A stretch of DNA of 64,000 nt from Rhodocyclaceae bacterium (GCA_020248265.1 JADCHX010000021.1:99007-163006), one strand, 5' to 3'; positions 8,271 to 17,156 are shown, numbered from the stretch's first letter. Notes: a model not told the origin generated them from the sequence alone. Program-made: numbers and translations.

Positions 8271-9440
8271 ATGATCGAACGCATCGAGATCCACGTCACC
8301 GCGCTGTCGACGCGCCTGAAACGCATCTTCGCCAGCGGCACCTACGACACCGGGCCGGACGACAGCATCACCAGCAAGCCGGTGCTGGTGAAGGTGCATG
8401 CCGACGGCGTGGTCGGCTACGGGCAGATCCGCCCGATCAGCCCCGGCCACTTCGTCGCCGACACCACGCAGAGCATGGTGGCGGCGATCCGTGAGTTCTA
8501 CGGCCCGGCGATGATCGGGCGGTCGCTGTTCGACAGCGAGTCGATCAACGAGATGTTCGACAACCGCCTCGCCGGCAACCCGGCCGCACGCGCGGTGCTC
8601 GACATCGCGGTGCGCGACGCGCAGGGCAAGGCGCTCGGCCGGCCGGTGCACGATCTGATCGGTGGCTGCTGCCAGCCGCGTATCCCGCTGGAGTGGTCGG
8701 TCAGCATGGCCCAGGACGTGCAGACGGTGATCGATGAATCGCTGCGTGCGGTGAACGAGTTCGGCATCCGCGTGCTGTGCCTGAAGATGGCCGACCGGCG
8801 CGGCTGGCGCCATGACGTGAAGGTGTTCGCTGCGGTGCGCGCGGCTGTGGGCGACGAGGTGATGATCGGCATCGATCCGAATACCGGCTGGACGCTCGCC
8901 GACAGCCTGCTCGCCATCGCGGAGCTCAAGCCGATGGGCCTGGGCTACATCGAGCAGCCGATCGAACGCCGGGACCTGCGCGGGTTGGCGCAGATCCGCC
9001 AGGCGGCCGGGGGCGTGCCCGTGATGGCCGACGAGGGCGTGTTCACGCTGCAGGACGCATGGGCGCTCGCAGAGGCGCGCGCGGTCGATGCGCTGTGCAT
9101 CAAGCTGTACAAGGTCGGCGGCCTCACGGCTGGCAAGAAGATCGCCGCGGTAGCCGAGGCGGCGAACGTGCAGCTCAATTGCGGCGGGCTGGCGGTGCAG
9201 TCGCAACTCGAGGCGGCTGCCGGTGCGCACTTCTATGCCAGCACGCCGGCCGCGCGCATGATGGGTGCCGCCGAGTTCGTGTTCGGCCTGAACGCGCATG
9301 TGAAGGATCCGCTGTGCCCGGAGAGCGAGTTCCGGGTGCGCGACGGCCATGTCGATGTGCCGAAGGGGGCCGGCCTGGGCGTGCACATCGACGAGGCGCT
9401 GCTGAAGAAGAACACGCTGCTGCACGAGCGGATCGGCTGA
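8271..9440 (+). CDS. Enolase-superfamily enzyme, mandelate racemase/muconate-lactonizing type
   Basis: Encodes 389 residues with the N-terminal capping domain and C-terminal barrel of the superfamily. Metal ligands are D202 (GIDPNTGW), E228 (YIEQPIE) and D254/E255 (MADEG). Catalytic lysines are K172 in CLKM and K278 in CIKLYKVGG. In the usual KxK motif the first lysine is missing here: position 170 is cysteine, while the second lysine, the general base in the muconate-lactonizing subgroup, is kept. These enzymes remove a proton alpha to a carboxylate and then isomerise, dehydrate or cycloisomerise. As the last gene of the operon it probably handles the organic acid made by the upstream oxidoreductases. 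The exact reaction is unknown. Confidence 0.88.
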   Translation: MIERIEIHVTALSTRLKRIFASGTYDTGPDDSITSKPVLVKVHADGVVGYGQIRPISPGHFVADTTQSMVAAIREFYGPAMIGRSLFDSESINEMFDNRLAGNPAARAVLDIAVRDAQGKALGRPVHDLIGGCCQPRIPLEWSVSMAQDVQTVIDESLRAVNEFGIRVLCLKMADRRGWRHDVKVFAAVRAAVGDEVMIGIDPNTGWTLADSLLAIAELKPMGLGYIEQPIERRDLRGLAQIRQAAGGVPVMADEGVFTLQDAWALAEARAVDALCIKLYKVGGLTAGKKIAAVAEAANVQLNCGGLAVQSQLEAAAGAHFYASTPAARMMGAAEFVFGLNAHVKDPLCPESEFRVRDGHVDVPKGAGLGVHIDEALLKKNTLLHERIG

Positions 9441-9454
9441 GACGGGTCGGGTCC

Positions 9455-9510
9455 GTCGAAGAGCGTCAGTCGAAGAGCGTCAGTCGAAGAGCGTCAGTCG
9501 AAGAACGTCA
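9455..9510. repeat. Four tandem copies of a 14-bp unit between convergent genes
   Basis: The unit GTCGAAGAGCGTCA starts at 9455, 9469, 9483 and 9497; the fourth has one change (GAACG). Its last three bases, 9508-9510, are the reverse complement of the TGA stop of the minus-strand membrane-protein gene. The repeat appears to have grown out from the 3' end of that gene into the gap between convergent genes. It is too short and has no spacers, so it is not CRISPR. Repeat slippage here would not alter either protein. Confidence 0.85.
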
Positions 9511-10302
9511 GTCCGTCAGCATCCGCCGGCGCGAAAGGTAGGCTACGACTACCAGTGCCGCGATGGCTGACAGTACATGCTTGATCGTATGGCCGCTCAC
9601 CATGCCTCCGGTCGCATCGAACACCAGTCGGTCGTTGCGGTCGAATGCGAGCGCCAGTGCGTACAGGGCAATGACCGACACGACGAGGCCGCCGCGCGTG
9701 TAGCGTGGCGGGTACAGCCAGACCAGGGCGACGATGCAGGCCATCGGCCAGGCCTGCATCAGCAGGTAGGGACGCAGGTCGCCGGCACCACGGGCTTCGC
9801 TCCAGCCCCAGTAGAGCACGCTGCCGATGCCGGCGGCGAGGAACACGGGCAGCAGGCGCAGGCCGTGGCGCACGCCGGCGCGCTCGCAGACGATCGCCGC
9901 GAACCATGCCATGAATGCCAGCATCATCGCGAGGCGATCGATCAGCAGCCCATGGTTGTCGGGATCGAGGTGGTAGTAGCCCGAACCCAGCCCGATCGAC
10001 GCAATGCCGATGAAGAACGTGCAGTAGGGAATGGCCTCCGCGCGGTGCTCGAACAGCGGCCGATGGCGCTGTCGCCACAGGAAGGCCAGCCCGATCGTGC
10101 CGGCCAGGATGAACAGCAGGTTCGATCCGGCATCCAGGCAGTTGGGCAGCCAGCCACAGGCTCGGCGATCCGCGAACTGGTGGTACTCCGGGGGCTGCGG
10201 CAGCGGCGGCAGCAGCGCCGCGCCGATGGCCATCACGACCGCGAGCCCGCACAGCGCCAGTGCCGCGTTCGACGGATGCCTGCGTGCCGTGCCGCCTGTC
10301 AC
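9508..10302 (-). CDS. Ceramidase-like (CREST superfamily) integral membrane hydrolase
   Basis: Encodes 264 residues, mostly hydrophobic, with about seven predicted membrane segments. The GTG at 10302 overlaps the stop of the upstream dacB gene (GTGA), so it is probably translated by coupling. Likely metal ligands of alkaline ceramidase-type enzymes are spaced as expected: S107 and H111 in GSGYYHLDPD, D122 in LLIDRLAM, and H238 and H242 in SGHTIKH. Alkaline ceramidases cleave an amide-linked fatty acid from ceramide; for bacterial members the natural substrate is usually unknown. The link to a peptidoglycan enzyme upstream suggests a role in the cell envelope. Family call is from motif spacing only. 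Confidence 0.75.
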   Translation of the reverse strand: MTGGTARRHPSNAALALCGLAVVMAIGAALLPPLPQPPEYHQFADRRACGWLPNCLDAGSNLLFILAGTIGLAFLWRQRHRPLFEHRAEAIPYCTFFIGIASIGLGSGYYHLDPDNHGLLIDRLAMMLAFMAWFAAIVCERAGVRHGLRLLPVFLAAGIGSVLYWGWSEARGAGDLRPYLLMQAWPMACIVALVWLYPPRYTRGGLVVSVIALYALALAFDRNDRLVFDATGGMVSGHTIKHVLSAIAALVVVAYLSRRRMLTD

Positions 10303-11810
10303 GGCCGCTGGTGGGCCCAGCCGAGCAGCGCGTCGAATGCAGGCTGCGCGGCCAGTGCCTTCGGATGGTTGACGATCATCACCACCACGCTGCGCCGTCC
10401 GCGTGCATCGAGCACGTAGCCGGCGATCGCGCGCACGTCGTTCAATGAGCCGGTCTTGATGTGCGCCTGCCCGGCGATGCCCGAGTTGGCCAGCCGCCTG
10501 CGCATCGTGCCGTCGCTGGCGACCAGCGGCAGTGAAGCCATCAGTTCCGGCATCACCGGCGAGCGGAACGCGGCCACCAGAAGGTCTGACAGCCCCTTCG
10601 GCGTGATGCGCTCGATGCGCGACAGGCCGGACCCGTTCTCCACCACCAGCGAGGGCAGCGACAGCCGGCGGCTGCGTGCCCAGTCGGCGACGGCCTGCGA
10701 CGAGCGGGCCCAGGTGGCGGGAACGCCCGGCCCCTGCCCCTGCACGCCGAGCGCGAGGTAGAGCTGCTGGGCCATCACGTTGTTGCTCCACTTGTTGATG
10801 TCGCGCACGATCTCCGACAGCGCCGGCGACACGTGCGCCGCCAGCACGCGCGGCCGCTCCCCGGCGCTGCCTTCACGCACCTGCCCGGTCAGCGTGCCGC
10901 CCAGATCGCGCCACAGTTGCTGGAACAGTCCGGCCACATACTCACGGTGCGACAGCACGCTGATCGGCCAGGCGCGCTCGCCGCAGGCGAGCGGATAGCT
11001 CCCGGTGACGGTCACCTTCGCGGCGGCAGCCGTGCCCTGCACGTCGACCGCGAGCTTCGCGAACGGATTGCCGCAGTCGGGCGATGCGTCCGGCTTCACT
11101 GTCACGACCAGCGCGACCTGCGGCAGCGGCGGCTCGAGGCTCACCGTGACTGCGCCGCGCTGAGGGTCGGGCAGCAGGCGCACCATGACCGCGCGGAAGT
11201 TGACCAGCAGCGCGTCGGGCGGTGTGTTGTAGGGCCGCGAAGGCTCGTTGTCGAATACCGACGCATCGCGCGCCTCGATCGCGAACGCGCTGCGATCGAG
11301 TACCAGGTCGCCGCGGATCTCGCGGATGCCGCGTGCACGCAGGGTGCGCAGCATCAGCCAGAACGCCTCCTGGGTCAGCCGGGGATCGCCGCTGCCGCGG
11401 ATCACCAGGTCGCCGTCGAGTACGTCTCCGCGCTGCGGCGCCTGGGTCACCATCTCGGTGCGCCAGGTGAACGAGGGACCGAGCAGTTCGAGCGCTGCGA
11501 AGGTGGTCAGCAGCTTCATCGTCGAGGCGGGGTTCATCACGCTGTCGGCGTTGAGCGCGACCACGGGTTCGCCGCCGTCGAGGTCCTGCACCAGCAGGCC
11601 GACTGCCGATTCCGGGATGCCCGAGCGGGCCAGCGCGTTCGCGACCACCGTCGGCGTGCGGCCGCGCAGCTGCGCGCCGTTGCCGGTGCCGTTGCCAGGC
11701 TGTGCCACCGAGGGTAGCGCGAGCGGCAGCAGGATGGCGATGCAGGCCGCGCGGGCGGCGCGCAACAGCGTCCGCGTACCGCGTTGGCTGCGGGCGAAGG
11801 TCGCGGTCAT
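10299..11810 (-). CDS. dacB: PBP4-type D-alanyl-D-alanine carboxypeptidase/endopeptidase
   Basis: Encodes 503 residues. This periplasmic peptidoglycan enzyme trims the terminal D-alanine and cuts peptide cross-links. A signal peptide covers 1-36 (cleavage near SVAQ). Serine-protease motifs are in order: STMK with S96, SNN in KWSNNVMAQQ, and KTG in HIKTGSLNDV. The large insertion between the first two motifs is typical of PBP4. The ATG at 11810 overlaps the stop of the preceding metallo-hydrolase (ATGA), and the next gene overlaps its own stop (GTGA). These are the marks of a polycistronic, coupled operon. Confidence 0.93.
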   Translation of the reverse strand: MTATFARSQRGTRTLLRAARAACIAILLPLALPSVAQPGNGTGNGAQLRGRTPTVVANALARSGIPESAVGLLVQDLDGGEPVVALNADSVMNPASTMKLLTTFAALELLGPSFTWRTEMVTQAPQRGDVLDGDLVIRGSGDPRLTQEAFWLMLRTLRARGIREIRGDLVLDRSAFAIEARDASVFDNEPSRPYNTPPDALLVNFRAVMVRLLPDPQRGAVTVSLEPPLPQVALVVTVKPDASPDCGNPFAKLAVDVQGTAAAAKVTVTGSYPLACGERAWPISVLSHREYVAGLFQQLWRDLGGTLTGQVREGSAGERPRVLAAHVSPALSEIVRDINKWSNNVMAQQLYLALGVQGQGPGVPATWARSSQAVADWARSRRLSLPSLVVENGSGLSRIERITPKGLSDLLVAAFRSPVMPELMASLPLVASDGTMRRRLANSGIAGQAHIKTGSLNDVRAIAGYVLDARGRRSVVVMIVNHPKALAAQPAFDALLGWAHQRP

Positions 11811-13276
11811 GGCACCGGCGGCTTCAACGCCAGCACGATCGCTTGCCCGGGTTCTGCCACCGCGGCGGTCCAGCCGAGCCGGTCGCCGACCACTTGCGCG
11901 AAGGCGGAGGCGGCGCCGGCCTCGCCATGCACGACCCAGGTATGGTCGGGCGGCTGCCGGAACCCGGCGAGCCAGCCGAGCAGCGCACCCTGGTCGGCAT
12001 GAGCCGACAGCCCGCCGATGGTGAATACCCGCGCGCGGACCGGAACCTCCTCCCCGAACAGGCGCACCAGCCGTGCACCGTCGACGATGCGCCGGCCCAG
12101 GGTGCCCTGCGCCTGGAAGCCAGTGATGATCACCGTGCATTCCGGACGGGGCAGGTTGTACTTCAGGTGATGCTTGATCCGCCCTGCATCGCACATGCCG
12201 CTGGCGGAAATGATCACGGCACCGTCGCGGATCGTGTTGATGAACATGGAGTCTTCGACCGACTCCGAAAAATGGATGCGCGGATACCCCTTTGCCGACG
12301 CAAGCCATCGGCCGAGGTGCGCGGCTTCATCGTCGAGTTCCGCATGGTGCTTCAGGGTGATCTGTGTCGCGCTCGTGGCCAGCGGCGAGTCGACGTAGAC
12401 CTCCATCGGCGGCAACCGGCCATCGCGGGTCAGGCGGATCAGCAGCATCAGCAGGTCTTGCGTGCGGCCCACCGCGAAGGCCGGGATCACGACATTGCCC
12501 TTGCGCTCGACGAGTGCGCTGGTCAGTGCCTCGACCAGTTCGTCCAGCGTTGCCTCCATCGGGCGGTGCATCCGGTCGCCGTAGGTCGATTCGACCAGCA
12601 GCGTGTCGGCCAGGGGTACGGGTACCGCATCGCGCACGATCGGATGGCCAGGCTGGCCGAGGTCGCCCGAGAACACGATGCGATGCGTACCGCCAGGCAT
12701 GACGAGCGTGACCTCGACGCTGGACGACCCGAGGATGTGTCCGGCATCGCGGAACACGACCCGCACGCCCGGATGCGGCTCGAACGGCGCCTCATAGCGG
12801 GTGCCGGAGAACAGCGCGATCGCCCGCTCGGCATCGGCCATGCGGTACAGCGGATCGACTTCCCTGTCGTCGTGTCGGCGCTGCGGATGCTTCGAGCCGT
12901 GCTGGCTGGCCGCTGACCGGGCCGACTTGCGCGACCACTCGGCTTCCTTCTGCTGGATGAACGCGGAGTCGCGCAGCATCACCGCGGCGAGGTCTGCCGT
13001 GGGCGCCGTCGCGTGGATCGCGCCGGAGAACCCTTCGGCAGCGAGCCTCGGCAGCAGCCCGCTGTGATCGATGTGCGCATGGGTCAGCAGCACGAAGTCG
13101 AGCGCAGCCGGGTCGAACGGGAACGGACGGCGGTTCTTGTCGGCGGCTTCGCGCCCACCCTGGAACATCCCGCAATCGACGAGGAAGCGCAGCCCGGGCA
13201 TCTCGACCAGGTAGCAGGAGCCGGTGACTTCGCCGATGCCGCCGAGGAAGGTGAGTGTCGGTTCAGTCGCGAGCAT
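11807..13276 (-). CDS. Metallo-beta-lactamase fold, beta-CASP RNA-processing hydrolase
   Basis: Encodes 489 residues. The metal-binding motif HAHIDH is at 66-71, followed by the beta-CASP region with the CPSF/Int11-like signatures PAFAVGRTQDLL, SASGMCDAGRI and a C-terminal QAQGTLGRRI with GLSAHADQ. Bacterial members of this length act as RNA endo- or exonucleases; a well-known one is the Thermus TTHA0252 type. The start lies 7 bases after the BioA stop, and the gene ends inside the dacB start codon. There is no signal peptide, so it acts in the cytoplasm. Why an RNase-like gene is coupled to a cell-wall gene is unclear. Confidence 0.9.
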   Translation of the reverse strand: MLATEPTLTFLGGIGEVTGSCYLVEMPGLRFLVDCGMFQGGREAADKNRRPFPFDPAALDFVLLTHAHIDHSGLLPRLAAEGFSGAIHATAPTADLAAVMLRDSAFIQQKEAEWSRKSARSAASQHGSKHPQRRHDDREVDPLYRMADAERAIALFSGTRYEAPFEPHPGVRVVFRDAGHILGSSSVEVTLVMPGGTHRIVFSGDLGQPGHPIVRDAVPVPLADTLLVESTYGDRMHRPMEATLDELVEALTSALVERKGNVVIPAFAVGRTQDLLMLLIRLTRDGRLPPMEVYVDSPLATSATQITLKHHAELDDEAAHLGRWLASAKGYPRIHFSESVEDSMFINTIRDGAVIISASGMCDAGRIKHHLKYNLPRPECTVIITGFQAQGTLGRRIVDGARLVRLFGEEVPVRARVFTIGGLSAHADQGALLGWLAGFRQPPDHTWVVHGEAGAASAFAQVVGDRLGWTAAVAEPGQAIVLALKPPVP

Positions 13277-13283
13277 GGTCGGA

Positions 13284-14633
13284 TCAGTCTTTCAGCACCG
13301 CATGCAGCGCATCGAGGGTGGCATCGACCAGGTGCGCGACCTGCGCATCGTCGAGGATGTAGGGTGGCATGAAGTAGACGGTGGTGCCGATCGGGCGCAG
13401 CAGCAGTTCCCGCTCGAGGGCGGCGGTGAACAGCCGGCGGCCGAACGCGGTGTCTTCGCAATCGACCTCGAAGGCCCAGATCATGCCGAGGTTGCGGAAG
13501 TTGCGCACCCGCGGATGGGCAGTCAGCGGTTGTGCGCGCGCGGTGACCTGCAGCGAGCGCGCACGGTTCGTCTCGACCGTACCGTCCTGCGCGAAGATGT
13601 CCAGCGTTGCGAGCGCAGCCCGGCAGGCGAGCGGGTTGCCGGTGTACGAATGCGAATGCAGGAACGCACGCGCGCTGCTGTCGTCGTAGAACGCGTCGTA
13701 AACCTCGTCGGTGGTCAGCACGACCGACAGCGGCAGGTAGCCGCCGGTGATGCCCTTCGACAGGCAGAGAAAGTCCGGCTGGATGCCCGCCTGCTCGCAG
13801 GCGAACATCGTGCCGGTGCGGCCCATGCCGGTCATGATCTCGTCGGCGATCAGCAGGACGCCATGCTTCGTGCACAGGGTGCGTGCGCCGGCGAGGTAGT
13901 CGGGGTGGTACATGCGCATGCCGGAGGCGCCCTGCACCAGCGGCTCGACGATCATCGCCGCGACCGATCCCGCGGATCGTTCGAGTTCGGCTTCCAGTGC
14001 CGCCAGCGCGTCGGCGGTGCAGCCGGCGCAGCAGGGCTGGGCGGTGGCGGGGCCGGGGGCGGGCACGATCAGCGGCAGCTTCAGCAGCGGCGCATATGCA
14101 TCGCGGAACAATGCCAGGTCGGTCACCGAAAGGGCGCCGAGCGTCTCGCCGTGGTAGCTGCCGGCCAGCGCGATGAAACGCTGCTTCGATGGCTGGCCGC
14201 GGTTGCGCCAGTAGTGGAAGGCCATCTTCAGCGCGATCTCGGTCGCCGAGGCGCCGTCGCTGGCGTAACTGGCATGGCCGAGGGGGGCGCTGCTCGCGGA
14301 CAACCTGCTGTCGGATGCGCGCGGTGCCAGTGCGCTGAGCCGCTCCGACAGTTCCACCACCGGCGGATGCGTGAAGCCGGCGAGCATCACGTGGTCGAGC
14401 GTGCGCAATTGTTCGGTCAGTGGACCACCGATGCGCGGATTGCAATGGCCGAACAGGTTCACCCACCACGAGCTGATGGCGTCGAGGTAGCGGCGGCCTT
14501 CGAGGTCGTACAGCCATGCGCCGTCGCCGCGCGCGATCGGCACCATCGGCCAGGTGTCGTGCTGCTTCATCTGCGTGCACGGATTCCACACGTGCGCGAG
14601 GCTGCGCGCGAGCAGCGTGTCGTTTGCACTCAT
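13284..14633 (-). CDS. bioA: Adenosylmethionine-8-amino-7-oxononanoate aminotransferase
   Basis: Encodes 449 residues of the class III aminotransferase family. BioA makes 7,8-diaminopelargonic acid in biotin synthesis, using S-adenosylmethionine as amino donor. BioA-specific regions are visible: VWNPCTQMKQHD at the N-terminus, ISSWWVNLFGH, and YHGETLGALSV. The PLP lysine is in LSKGITGGYLP, and the cofactor aspartate is in LIADEIMTGMGRTG. The ATG at 14633 overlaps the stop of the upstream hydrolase (ATGA). An upstream in-frame start would run back through that hydrolase gene. No bioF, bioD or bioB is present in the window. Confidence 0.93.
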   Translation of the reverse strand: MSANDTLLARSLAHVWNPCTQMKQHDTWPMVPIARGDGAWLYDLEGRRYLDAISSWWVNLFGHCNPRIGGPLTEQLRTLDHVMLAGFTHPPVVELSERLSALAPRASDSRLSASSAPLGHASYASDGASATEIALKMAFHYWRNRGQPSKQRFIALAGSYHGETLGALSVTDLALFRDAYAPLLKLPLIVPAPGPATAQPCCAGCTADALAALEAELERSAGSVAAMIVEPLVQGASGMRMYHPDYLAGARTLCTKHGVLLIADEIMTGMGRTGTMFACEQAGIQPDFLCLSKGITGGYLPLSVVLTTDEVYDAFYDDSSARAFLHSHSYTGNPLACRAALATLDIFAQDGTVETNRARSLQVTARAQPLTAHPRVRNFRNLGMIWAFEVDCEDTAFGRRLFTAALERELLLRPIGTTVYFMPPYILDDAQVAHLVDATLDALHAVLKD

Positions 14634-15457
14634 GCGGGCGGGCCGCCGAGCTTGCGTGCGAAGTGGATCAGCAGCCGGTTGAACCGGTCCGGTTCGTCCG
14701 CGAACAATGCATGGCCCGAGCGATGGAATACTTCGACCTGCGTACGCGGCCGCTGCAGGCGCAGGTTCCATGCCTGTTCCTGGAACTGCGGAGACACTGC
14801 GTAGAGCAGCGGGAGCTCGATCGACCGCACGACCTCGCGCCAGTACTCGCGCGGGATGTCGCGGGGGAACAGCGCGATGCTCGCCGCCAGCGGCATGCGC
14901 AGCGCGCCGTCCACCAGCGCACGCATTTCCGCCTCGGGTCGGCCGCTCGCGAAGACCGCGCGCACGAAACCGTCCAGGGCGGATTCGCGATCGGCCTGGA
15001 GCGCATCGATGAACGGTGAGCCAGCGGGCGGCGCCGGTTCTTCACCGACCGAGCTGTCGACCAGCACGACGCCGGCGAACGGCATGCTGCCGAACTGATG
15101 GATGGCGTGCAGGGTCTCCAGTGCCGCCAGCGACCAGCCGACCACCACTACCGGCGCGATCGAAGCGGCGAACGCATGCAGGTCGCGCGCACGGGTGCGG
15201 ATGTCGTAACCCTCCGTCGGGCGATCCGATTCGCCCTGCCCGCGCGGATCCAGCGCGAACACCGCACGATCGGCCGAGAGCGGGCCGAACTGCCCAGCCC
15301 AGATCCAGGCCGGCATGCTCCAGCCTGGCAGCAGCAGGAACGATGGCCGGGCGGAGCGCACGCCCGACTGAAGGAACGACAGCCCGATACCGTCCGGCGC
15401 CTCGAACGTGCCGCGCACGGTGCCGGGCGGCAAGGTGAAGTCGGTGCCGGTCACCAT
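14630..15457 (-). CDS. Alpha/beta hydrolase, possibly the BioH-type esterase of the biotin pathway
   Basis: Encodes 275 residues. The nucleophile elbow is GWSLAA with S109, close to GWSLGG of BioH, and the catalytic histidine is H249 in RSGHALF. The usual Asp in a GxxD loop after the sixth strand is not seen; the region reads LLYAVSPQF, so the acid may have moved or be absent. The gene overlaps bioA by four bases. By position a role in freeing pimeloyl-ACP from its methyl ester, like BioH, is plausible, but the fold serves many reactions. The BioH idea is inference from context. Confidence 0.7.
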   Translation of the reverse strand: MVTGTDFTLPPGTVRGTFEAPDGIGLSFLQSGVRSARPSFLLLPGWSMPAWIWAGQFGPLSADRAVFALDPRGQGESDRPTEGYDIRTRARDLHAFAASIAPVVVVGWSLAALETLHAIHQFGSMPFAGVVLVDSSVGEEPAPPAGSPFIDALQADRESALDGFVRAVFASGRPEAEMRALVDGALRMPLAASIALFPRDIPREYWREVVRSIELPLLYAVSPQFQEQAWNLRLQRPRTQVEVFHRSGHALFADEPDRFNRLLIHFARKLGGPPA

Positions 15458-15482
15458 GCGGGCGTGGCCGGGCGTTCGACGT

Positions 15483-16763
15483 TCAGCGAACGATGGTGGC
15501 CTGCGCGCCCGCGGTGGTCAGCGGGCGTGTCGCGATAAGCAGGCCGGAGCCAGCCCCGCCTTCGCGCCAGTGGTAGCCGAACGGGAACGGCAGCCGGGCC
15601 GGATTGCCATTCTTGATGAACGACTCCTGCAGGTCGCGTTGGTAGCCGTAGGACAGTGGGGGGATCGGCTTGCGGTACTCGCCGTACAACTGCACATCCC
15701 AGCCGGCCTGACGCAGTACGCGGTATGGCACGCCGGTGTCGTCCTGCACCACGGTATCGGCGGTCGTCAGCAGTGCCTCGCGCACCTGCAGGAACTGCCG
15801 GTCGTGCAGCAGGTAGGACGCAGACTTCACCAGCGCGGTGGCCGGGCCCTGGCGGCTCAGCCAGGTGGTGAATTCCGGGTAGAACGCGAGCGCGCGGTCG
15901 GTTGCGTCCAGCGAGAAGTACTGCAGCGACTGCGTGGTGCGGGTCGCCGGGTCCATGAACACGATGCGCATCCCGCGCAACGGCATGCGCGGACGCTTGC
16001 TGGCGGGATCCGCGTAGGCGGCGGTGAGTTCGGGGAACAGGTCCACCGGCTCGGCCGACACGATCTGTCGGTTGTACAGCGCCATCATCACCGCGATCAC
16101 CGGTACCGTACCGCGCAGTCGCGGCGCGGTCAGCTGGCGGCTCATGTAGGAGGTGATGAAGTAGTTGCGTTCGAAGATGTCGCGCAGTGCTTCGCGCACG
16201 CTCGCCAGAAGTTCAGCGAACTCCTGCGGCGACTTGGTGGAGAGGTCCGGCAGTGCGCTCGGACGCTCCAGGCTGAAGAACACGTAGCGCGCATGGTTCG
16301 GGAAAAGCGCGTACGCGTTGAGGAAGTCGGGGCCGCTGAACGGATAGAGCATCGTCCGGCTTCGAGCATCCGGGATGCGGATGTTCTGATCGCGCCAGCC
16401 TTCCATTGCCAGCAGCCGGGCACGCACTGGAGCCCACTGCTCGCGCATCCATTCCTGGTGTGCCTTGAACGCGTCGAGTGCGACGAAACGGTCGATCACC
16501 GGATCGCCGGCAGACGGGACGATGCCGGCCATCAGTTGCGCTGCGGCAGTGAGCCGCCGGTCGGCCTGGGGGAGCGGCGACAGGCTGGCCGGGATGACGG
16601 CCGGTTGCGGTTGCGCCTGCTGGGACGGCATGCGCCCCTGGGCGCCCGCCAGTGCCGGCAGGCCTCCGACGGCCAGCGAGAGCAGTCCGGAGGCGAGCGC
16701 GCGGCGGCGTCCGAACGATGCGGGAAGCGGCTGGACGAGTTGTGCTGGAGCGGGGAGGCGCAT
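15483..16763 (-). CDS. Exported protein of unknown function with a twin-arginine-like signal
   Basis: Encodes 426 residues from the ATG at 16763. I do not recognise the family. The N-terminus has GRRRALASGLLSLAVGG followed by LAGAQ, which resembles a Tat or strongly basic Sec signal. The mature part is soluble, rich in aromatic residues, and has conserved-looking stretches such as MLYPFSGPDFLNAYALFPNH and YVFFSLERPSALPD. These suggest an enzyme or binding protein rather than a structural repeat. It is 25 bases upstream of the hydrolase and may be the first gene of the 16763-9508 operon. A longer frame to 16994 lacks a sensible signal, so I reject that start. Confidence 0.75.
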   Translation of the reverse strand: MRLPAPAQLVQPLPASFGRRRALASGLLSLAVGGLPALAGAQGRMPSQQAQPQPAVIPASLSPLPQADRRLTAAAQLMAGIVPSAGDPVIDRFVALDAFKAHQEWMREQWAPVRARLLAMEGWRDQNIRIPDARSRTMLYPFSGPDFLNAYALFPNHARYVFFSLERPSALPDLSTKSPQEFAELLASVREALRDIFERNYFITSYMSRQLTAPRLRGTVPVIAVMMALYNRQIVSAEPVDLFPELTAAYADPASKRPRMPLRGMRIVFMDPATRTTQSLQYFSLDATDRALAFYPEFTTWLSRQGPATALVKSASYLLHDRQFLQVREALLTTADTVVQDDTGVPYRVLRQAGWDVQLYGEYRKPIPPLSYGYQRDLQESFIKNGNPARLPFPFGYHWREGGAGSGLLIATRPLTTAGAQATIVR

Positions 16764-17126
16764 GCTTTTGGGGTGGTACACGGACGGCGGCGGCAGGCAG
16801 CACCGGGGCGCGTCGAAGTGGAAAATCAGGGCAATCCTGTAGTTTAACGTCGCAAGCCTTACATCCGTGCACAGTACCTGCGCGAGTGGCCCGAATCCGG
16901 CAGAAGCGAGTCGGATTCGCCACAACAGGCTCGCTTTCTTTATCGGCCGCAGCCGGGACAGGTTGACCCGCCGGGCCGGTGACCGATGGAGCATCGCAGG
17001 CTGGCGAGAGAGCTGAGCACGTGCTTACTGTCGGCTTGGAGCCCTCGCAGCGGGACTGTCGTGGCGCGGGGTAAAGGGATTGCCGTGTTCTCGGAAGGGC
17101 TGCTCCGGTTGAACATGTCGAGGCAC
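16764..17126. other. Divergent intergenic region, no gene found
   Basis: This is the promoter-distal part of a 506-base gap between the minus-strand exported protein and groES. No open frame with a believable start or family motif was found on either strand. It must contain the promoter of the minus-strand gene, but I could not pick one out with confidence. Confidence 0.5.
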
Positions 17127-17156
17127 TTGCAATTGTCCGCGCAGCCCGTCTATTAT
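17127..17156 (+). promoter_or_regulatory. Sigma-70 promoter of groES-groEL
   Basis: TTGCAA at 17127-17132 and TATTAT at 17151-17156 are separated by 18 bases. The -10 box abuts the CIRCE operator, so a bound repressor would block polymerase. This is the expected arrangement for HrcA-controlled chaperonin promoters. Confidence 0.65.

Noticed and set aside
9455..9510. CRISPR array
   Set aside because: Repeats are 14 bp and directly adjacent, with no spacers, and no cas genes are near.
16764..16994. N-terminal extension of the unknown exported protein to 16994
   Set aside because: It would bury the arginine-plus-hydrophobic signal 77 residues inside the protein; the ATG at 16763 puts it at the N-terminus.
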